Shown: positions 16,266 through 20,705 of the stretch, one piece after another
How positions within the stretch are numbered: position 1 is the first letter of the stretch
Layout: each line of letters begins with the position of its first letter
Assembly (NCBI GenBank): GCA_046727435.1
Contig: JBKPCR010000188.1
Location: forward strand, 1 to 20,705
DNA from: CAVPRW01 sp046727435 [NCBI: bacterium]
Lineage (GTDB): Bacteria > Tectomicrobia > Entotheonellia > J063
Length of the DNA stretch: 20,705 bases
Reading direction: 5' to 3'
The notes under the pieces: generated by a model
Database searches by the model: none
Seen by the model: the letters and a program-made list of their open reading frames with translations, nothing else
Told to the model about the DNA's origin: nothing
Program-made: the position numbers and the translations under genes

Positions 16266-16893
16266 ATGAACGCTCTAAACCATCTCGGCCGTATCTGCCT
16301 TATCATCGCGGCTGCCGTTGTCGTGTGGGGTATCGCAGGGCCATCGCCCGCTGATGGAGACGAGGCCTTACTGCGCTCATGTGCGAGCGCGATTGCAGGT
16401 CTGCCCATTAATGTCGACGTGGGTTACAGCGCGGGCTCTCCGCGCGAGGTGATCGCGCCACCATTCGCGGTCGGTAACGAAAACTGCCTTGATTTCACAT
16501 GGATCGGAGGTTGGTTCTGGTTTACCATGCGGTTCTACCCCGAGTGGGGGGATCCCCATCACGTCATCGGCATGGGACTGCAACCATAGCACGATCGAGT
16601 ACGCCGTCTACCTCGGCTCCGGCAACAGTTGGCAGTACTGGGGGGGTGGTCTCATGTATGGGAAACTTTCGAACGGGACGTGCGTGTACTCAGTGTCCAA
16701 CTTTCCCCAGCAGCCCGGGAACGATACGATCAGCTATGCTAATCCTGCGTTCTTCTGGCAGCCGTCCTACACGGAGTTTCGTGTGGCGATTCGATCCTGG
16801 TCGCATAACGACCGCAGTTTGGGCCATCCTGGCAATCTGTGCTCGAGCTTGAACTGCTATTGGCCTACGAAGCTGCTGCTATCCGGATGGTAG
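16266..16893 (+). pseudogene. Secreted protein gene interrupted by a one-base shift at a G6 run
   Basis: ATG 16266 (GGGGAGG 8 nt upstream) begins a signal peptide (LIIAAAVVVWGIAGPSPADG region) and runs 107 codons to TAG 16589. From about 16489 the +1 frame carries an equally protein-like sequence to TAG 16893 (WDCNHSTIEYAVYLGSGN, SWQYWGGGLMYGKLSNGTC, PGNLCSSLNCYWPTK). Removing one G from the run at 16546-16551 joins the two into a 208-aa secreted protein reading FYPEWGIPITSSAWDC across the junction. The C-terminal part is rich in Trp, Tyr, Gly, Ser, Asn and Cys, like an extracellular beta-rich domain. It could be a real mutation, a homopolymer sequencing error or slippage-controlled expression. 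The family is not recognised. It is the last member of the exported-protein island. Confidence 0.6.
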
Positions 16894-17042
16894 AGAATTT
16901 CCTTTAGCGGATCCGGGGAAGAGCACCAAGGCTATGAGCAGGCCCAACGGCCACACCTGGCCACGACCGAGCCTGCAGGTTAGTCAACGCCTCGTGTGAG
17001 GAACACCCAGATATTCCACCGGTTCGGAGGTCCGTGCGTGTG

Positions 17043-17213
17043 GGCATTGTCAAGTTAACGGATAGAGCAGTAAAATAGGGTGGTTGAGTGGGATGTTCGG
17101 GTCATTTCGAGGCCATTTTATCTCCCCAAGTGGGACGCCAGAGCCTCAGAACCGGACGAAATACCCGCAGAGTGGAAGGTCTTGTTTCGCTCAGCAGTTA
17201 ACTTGACAATGCC
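17043..17213. mobile_element. MITE-like element with perfect 17-bp terminal inverted repeats
   Basis: GGCATTGTCAAGTTAAC (17043-17059) is the exact reverse complement of 17197-17213. The 171-bp unit has no coding capacity. Flanking bases show no obvious target duplication. Its right end is 27 bp before the metG ATG, so it sits in that gene's promoter or leader; the right repeat includes a consensus-like -35, TTGACA (17204-17209), but no good -10 follows. The parent transposase family is unknown, and the repeats do not match the IS481 ends at 19454 and 20458. Confidence 0.6.
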
Positions 17214-17240
17214 GATCCTTCGCCTTGGGTGAGATCCCGT

Positions 17241-19034
17241 ATGTCAGAGAACATCCTTGTTGCTGTCGCCTGGCCTTATGCGAACGGGCCACGTCATGTG
17301 GGACACGTCGCGGGCTTCGGCGTGCCCAGCGATATCTTCGCCCGTTATCACCGCCTCAAAGGCAACCGCGTCCTGATGATCTCGGGCACCGATGAACACG
17401 GCACCCCGATCACCGTTGCTGCCGAACAGGAGGGGGTCACGCCGCGTGAACTGGCTGAGCGCTACAACCGCGTGATCCGTGAGGATCTCCGCGAGTTGGG
17501 GCTGTCATACGACCTGTTTACCCGCACGACGACGCAGAATCATTACCGGATTGTGCAGGAAGTCTTCACCACACTCTTAAGCAAGGGCTACATCATCAAG
17601 CAACAGGCGCCGGGTACCTTCTCAGCCGTGACCGGGCGAACACTCCCGGACCGCTATGTCGAGGGAACATGCCCCATCTGTCGCTATGGAGCGGCCCGAG
17701 GGGACCAGTGTGACCATTGCGGCCATCAACTCGACCCGACAGACCTCATTCAGCCGCGGTCGCGGATCGACGGCAGGCCGCCAGTGTTCCGGCAAACCGA
17801 ACACTTCTACCTCGATCTGCCCGCCTTCGCTATCCAGTTGCGTGCCTGGCTTGAGTCGCAAGACCACTGGCGGCCGAACGTGCGTGCCTTCTCTCTGGGG
17901 TTGCTCGACAACCTGAAGCCGCGCGCGATCACACGCGACTTGGAGTGGGGGGTGCCTATTCCACTCGCGGGCTACGATGACAAGCGGATTTACGTCTGGT
18001 TTGATGCCGTCATCGGCTACCTCTCGGCGTCGATCGAGTGGGCGCAGTGGGTCGGCCGGCCCGATGCCTGGGAGGAGTGGTGGCTCAACCCCGCTGCACA
18101 CCACTATTATTTCATGGGCAAGGACAACATCGTCTTTCACTCGCTCATCTGGCCAAGCATGCTCATCGGCTGCGGTGCGGACGTTGGGGGCGGCGCCCAG
18201 GCCACGAGGGGCTCTCCCTTGCAACTTCCCTACGAGGTAGTCTCCAGCGAGTATCTCACCATGGAAGGGAAGAAGTTCAGCAGCAGCAGGGGCGTGACGA
18301 TCTACGTGCGGGACGTGCTCTCCCGCTACGCAGCCGACGCCCTACGCTTCTATCTGGCCATCGCCGGGCCGGAGACCCAGGATACCGATTTCACCTGGGC
18401 GGAGTTTGTGCGCCGCAACAATGATGAACTCATCGCGAACTGGGGGAACCTGGTGAACCGAGTGCTGGCGATGGCGTATCGGTTCTTCGGTCAGGTGCCG
18501 GAGCCGGGCAACCTGGAGGAGGCCGATCGGTCTCTCCTGACAGCCGTTGAGGGTGGGTTTACCTCGGTCGGTGGTCTCATCGAAGAAGCGCGTTTCAAAG
18601 CGGCCTTGAGCGAAGCCCTGCGTTTGGCGGATCTTGCGAACAAGTACGTAAGCGATCAGGAACCCTGGAAGCTGATCAAGAGTGACCGGCAGCGGGCGGC
18701 GACAGTCGTGTATACGGCGCTGCAGGCCGTGGACGACCTGAAGGTGTTATGCACGCCGTTCTTGCCTTTCAGCTCGCAGAAGCTTCACACCTTGTTAGGC
18801 TATCAGGGCTGCCTGGCCGGGCCGCTCGTGTTTCACGAGGTTGCGGAGGCCCCGGGGGTGACCCACCGCGTCTTGACCGGCGACTACCATTCCTGGGTGG
18901 GGCGCTGGGAGCCGACTCGGCTCCCCGTTGGTCAGCGCCTACAGCAACCCGTACCGTTGTTCGACAAGCTCGATGAATCCGTGATCGAGGAGGAACTGAC
19001 TCGACTGCGCAATGCACGGAATCAGTCGGGGTAA
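17241..19034 (+). CDS. metG: Methionyl-tRNA synthetase
   Basis: A 597-aa class I aminoacyl-tRNA synthetase that charges tRNA-Met (initiator and elongator) with methionine in the cytoplasm. Motifs: [13 protein letters not shown] with the HIGH variant HVGH at 19-22, GTDEHGTP (49-56), a four-Cys zinc knuckle (C144, C147, C157, C160 in CPIC...CDHC), WFDAVIGY (253-260) and the KMSKS loop as KFSSS (345-349). The anticodon-binding helical domain follows ([10 protein letters not shown] at 400-409; EPWKLIK at 474-480). There is no C-terminal Trbp111-type tRNA-binding domain. An alternative GTG at 17229 would add four residues; ATG 17241 better fits the family N-terminus, but its Shine-Dalgarno (GGGTGAG) is weak. 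A MITE-like element ends 27 bp upstream and may affect expression. This is the only clear housekeeping gene in the window. Confidence 0.97.
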   Translation: MSENILVAVAWPYANGPRHVGHVAGFGVPSDIFARYHRLKGNRVLMISGTDEHGTPITVAAEQEGVTPRELAERYNRVIREDLRELGLSYDLFTRTTTQNHYRIVQEVFTTLLSKGYIIKQQAPGTFSAVTGRTLPDRYVEGTCPICRYGAARGDQCDHCGHQLDPTDLIQPRSRIDGRPPVFRQTEHFYLDLPAFAIQLRAWLESQDHWRPNVRAFSLGLLDNLKPRAITRDLEWGVPIPLAGYDDKRIYVWFDAVIGYLSASIEWAQWVGRPDAWEEWWLNPAAHHYYFMGKDNIVFHSLIWPSMLIGCGADVGGGAQATRGSPLQLPYEVVSSEYLTMEGKKFSSSRGVTIYVRDVLSRYAADALRFYLAIAGPETQDTDFTWAEFVRRNNDELIANWGNLVNRVLAMAYRFFGQVPEPGNLEEADRSLLTAVEGGFTSVGGLIEEARFKAALSEALRLADLANKYVSDQEPWKLIKSDRQRAATVVYTALQAVDDLKVLCTPFLPFSSQKLHTLLGYQGCLAGPLVFHEVAEAPGVTHRVLTGDYHSWVGRWEPTRLPVGQRLQQPVPLFDKLDESVIEEELTRLRNARNQSG

Positions 19035-19453
19035 TGGGTTTCTAACGATGAGGGCCGCCTATATGACTACTTTCGGGAACTCGCGACCGGGACCTCGCGC
19101 GGTACCCGTCGAGGCGGACGATCACCGACTGGATGATCGCTGCGGGGTTCGACACGGTCAGATGGCATTGTCAGCTTATGAGGCTGATACCTCCATCAGG
19201 CACACGGGTACGCTACTCTGATCCTCCCTGCCTTTTAGGCAGCTCGCTCCGTACCCGTGATCTCGGTCCTACGCTCGCATCGAGGGCTCATTTCTTGACG
19301 GTAGGCGGACGCTGACAGCCGATGCCGTTGCGGGCGGAAGTGTCGGGCTATGGGACCGCACGCGGACGAGAAGCGTTGCGCATGTCCCGGTGACTTGAAC
19401 CCCGGCAGGCGCCGTTCCCGCTGGCGGGTGGGCTGATGGGAGTTTTCGGCCTG
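19035..19453 (+). other. 419-nt gap containing a nested inverted repeat
   Basis: No gene is supported. CACGGGTACG (19203-19212) pairs perfectly with CGTACCCGTG (19250-19259), and between them CTGCC-TTTTA-GGCAG (19228-19242) forms a second hairpin. This could be a processing or termination signal for metG mRNA, or a relic of a mobile element. Ten bases identical to the MITE end (GGCATTGTCA) occur at 19164-19173 and may be chance. Confidence 0.45.
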
Positions 19454-20458
19454 TGTTTAGTCCCAAGGTGTGATGGTGTATAATATATGGCTTTACCATC
19501 ACAGAAGGCCTTATGGGACAGCTACTCCACGGGAGCGCCCGCACGACAGCGGCACTGCGTCGAGCGATACAGCATAGTCAAGAAAGTCTAGCCAAGCTGG
19601 CCGCACGGTATGACCTCAATCCCAAGACTGTTGCGCAATGGAAGAAACGGGCGTCTGTCCATGATGCGCCGATGGGGCCGAAACAGCCGCACTCCACGGT
19701 ACTGACAAAGGAAGAAGAGGCGCTGACTGTGACGTTTCGCCGGCAGACGCGCCTGCCGCTGGATGATTGCCTGTACGCCTTGCAATCGACCATCCCCCAC
19801 CTGACGCGATCGGCGCTCCCCCGTTGTTTGAAGCGGCACGGCATCAGCCGCTTGCCAGCCATCGAGGGCGGTAAACCCCAGAAGAAAAAGTTGAAACGCT
19901 ATCCGATCGGCTACTGCCACATCGATATTGCCAGAGTGCGCACGGAAGAAGGCAAGCTTTCCCTGTTTGTCGCCGTCGATCGTACATGCAAATTTGCCGA
20001 TGCCGAGCGGCATGAAGAAGCCACCAAACTGGTCGTGGCTCAGTTCCTCCGGAACTTGATTGCCACCGTGCCCTGTGAGATCCACACGGTGTTAACCGAT
20101 CACGGCATCCAATTCACCAACCGCGAGCGCGATGTATATGCCTTTCATCATATCTTTGACCGTGTCTGTCATGAGGATGACATCGACCATCAGCTCACCG
20201 AAACCAACCATCCCTGGACCAATGGCCAAGCCGAACGCATGAACCGTACGCTCAAAGACGCCACCGTGAAAAAGTGTCACTACCAGACCCATCACCACCT
20301 GAAAGAGCATCTGCAGACCTTCCCGATGGCCTACAACTTCGCGAAGCGACTCAAAACGCTCAAAGGACTTACACCCTATGCGTGCATCTGTCAATGCCGG
20401 CACAAAGAGCCAGGACGCTTTACCGCGAATCCGTCCTATCACACCCTGGGACTAAACA
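19454..20458 (+). mobile_element. IS481-family insertion sequence, 1005 bp
   Basis: The left end TGTTTAGTCCCAAGGTGTGA (from 19454) matches the reverse complement of the right end (to 20458) with one mismatch over 22 bp, giving TGT...ACA termini typical of IS481 elements. One DDE transposase gene fills the interior. I see no target-site duplication (left flank GGCCTG, right flank TCTACC), so flanking DNA may have been rearranged after insertion. The right end lies about 45 bp from the second comM-fragment repeat. Confidence 0.85.
19470..19502 (+). promoter_or_regulatory. IS481 transposase promoter inside an inverted repeat
   Basis: A consensus -10 hexamer TATAAT (19479-19484) lies between perfect 8-bp arms GTGATGGT (19470-19477) and ACCATCAC (19495-19502). 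In transcripts entering from outside, this hairpin would form just before the AAGG/ATG start region (19506-19515) and could limit transposase synthesis, as described for other insertion sequences. The function here is inferred. Confidence 0.45.
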
Positions 20459-20705
20459 TCTACCGTGCCCTGCCTGCATCCCTCACGGCCATCATCTGTA
20501 AAGCTAACTCTACAAAAGACTTGAGATTCAGGACGCCCGCGAGATTGTATGCATATAACACCCTCCTCGAGTGGTTGGCGCAAGACCTCAAGGACATGGC
20601 GGCGAAACTCGGGCAATTCATCCAGGAAGAGCACACCATTGTGGGCCAGCGACACCTCACCCGGCATCGGCACGTGGCCCCCGCCGATCAGCCCCGCATC
20701 CGAGA
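19513..20705 (+). CDS. IS481-family transposase, frame continues past the IS end to the window edge
   Basis: ATG 19513 opens an uninterrupted frame. Residues 1-315 lie inside the IS: an N-terminal helix-turn-helix (about 17-47, [19 protein letters not shown]), then an rve/DDE integrase core with D138 (CHIDIA), D196 (LTDHGIQFT) and E241 (TNGQAERMN). The catalytic triad is intact; TDHG replaces the common TDNG. IS481 transposases of this MGQLLHGSA group are about 315-320 aa and end in GLN near the right inverted repeat, exactly as here. No stop follows: codon 316 uses the last IS base and the frame runs at least 80 more codons, antisense to a comM remnant. The stop was probably supplied by the original flank and lost on rearrangement. 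Catalysis may persist, but the tail makes activity uncertain. Confidence 0.85.
   Translation, partial: MGQLLHGSARTTAALRRAIQHSQESLAKLAARYDLNPKTVAQWKKRASVHDAPMGPKQPHSTVLTKEEEALTVTFRRQTRLPLDDCLYALQSTIPHLTRSALPRCLKRHGISRLPAIEGGKPQKKKLKRYPIGYCHIDIARVRTEEGKLSLFVAVDRTCKFADAERHEEATKLVVAQFLRNLIATVPCEIHTVLTDHGIQFTNRERDVYAFHHIFDRVCHEDDIDHQLTETNHPWTNGQAERMNRTLKDATVKKCHYQTHHHLKEHLQTFPMAYNFAKRLKTLKGLTPYACICQCRHKEPGRFTANPSYHTLGLNIYRALPASLTAIICKANSTKDLRFRTPARLYAYNTLLEWLAQDLKDMAAKLGQFIQEEHTIVGQRHLTRHRHVAPADQPRIR
20503..20705. repeat. Right copy of the long direct repeat (comM-derived), cut by window edge
   Basis: Gapless match to 4879-5081 in the same orientation, 15624 bp away, about 92% identical over 183 bp by hand count. 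It begins 45 bp beyond the right end of the IS481 element. The match continues right to the last base, so the repeat is longer than shown. Confidence 0.85.
20532..20705 (-). pseudogene. comM: comM fragment, second copy, N-terminal side beyond window
   Basis: The minus strand encodes [20 protein letters not shown], then [13 protein letters not shown] and [12 protein letters not shown], matching the ComM AAA+ core. These residues are better preserved than in the left copy ([12 protein letters not shown] intact). After LRQPLEEG the expected ISRA motif is out of frame, as in the left copy, and the sequence then runs into non-ComM residues, so the gene cannot encode full ComM. Because the N-terminal part is outside the window, an intact upstream portion cannot be excluded. 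The shared 3' breakpoint of both copies shows that they descend from one already broken fragment. Confidence 0.7.

Noticed and set aside
17204-17209. TTGACA in the right inverted repeat as a mobile promoter for metG
   Set aside because: No acceptable -10 at 16-18 nt spacing; kept only as a remark under the MITE-like element.
17622-18224. 200-codon minus-strand open frame inside metG
   Set aside because: Antisense to the catalytic and zinc-binding parts of metG; no motif of its own.
19058-19150. Possible MaoC-like dehydratase N-terminus (LYDYFRELATGTSRG, then TITDWMI in another frame)
   Set aside because: The likeness is short and needs a frameshift; without a database search it cannot be told from chance.
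1-20705. tRNA, rRNA, CRISPR array, riboswitch
   Set aside because: No cloverleaf with a GGTTC-type arm, no regularly spaced repeat-spacer array and no recognisable aptamer core was seen by reading; a covariance-model scan was not possible.

Overview
This GC-rich window looks like chromosomal DNA of an uncultivated bacterium with a Gram-negative-type envelope. There are several Sec-exported proteins and a lipoprotein M48 protease, plus very large cyclase/STAND-ATPase/TPR regulators. Such regulators are often expanded in NC10 (Methylomirabilota), Rokubacteria, Tectomicrobia and some delta-proteobacterial lineages. The taxon is an inference only; no rRNA or other phylogenetic marker except metG is present.

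Left half (1-9111, minus strand): three related multidomain regulators. Each has an N-terminal input domain, a class III nucleotide cyclase homology domain and an AAA_16/STAND ATPase; in the two complete ones a TPR-rich tail follows. Read 5' to 3' on the minus strand they are a PhoB/OmpR-type winged-helix protein with a catalytically ruined cyclase (9111-5377), a double zinc-ribbon cyclase (4625-1257), and a small helical N-domain cyclase that starts inside the previous stop codon and runs off the window (1257-1). A decayed comM fragment sits between the first two. Upstream of the winged-helix gene is a 55-bp array of five exact-period 11-bp repeats (9201-9255), which looks like the operator of a PhoB/SARP-type DNA-binding domain and suggests autoregulation.

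Middle (9428-16893, plus strand): a small conserved-looking 76-aa protein with a strong hairpin against its ribosome-binding site, an M48 lipoprotein protease with TPRs, and then an exported-protein island. The island holds a 127-aa secreted protein, a Cys-rich secreted beta/gamma-crystallin-like protein, an ACP5-like secreted acid phosphatase, a 118-aa six-Cys secreted protein, and a secreted protein broken by a one-base shift at a G6 run. Three paralogous mini membrane proteins of 49-59 aa are interspersed, each the next gene upstream of an exported protein. This repeated pairing is the most plausible undescribed system here.

Right end (17043-20705): a 171-bp MITE-like element with perfect 17-bp inverted repeats lies just upstream of metG (methionyl-tRNA synthetase). 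A complete-looking IS481-family element (19454-20458) follows. Its transposase frame has no stop and continues into a second copy of the comM fragment. The two comM fragments form a gapless direct repeat of about 200 bp, 15.6 kb apart. No tRNA, rRNA or CRISPR array was seen.
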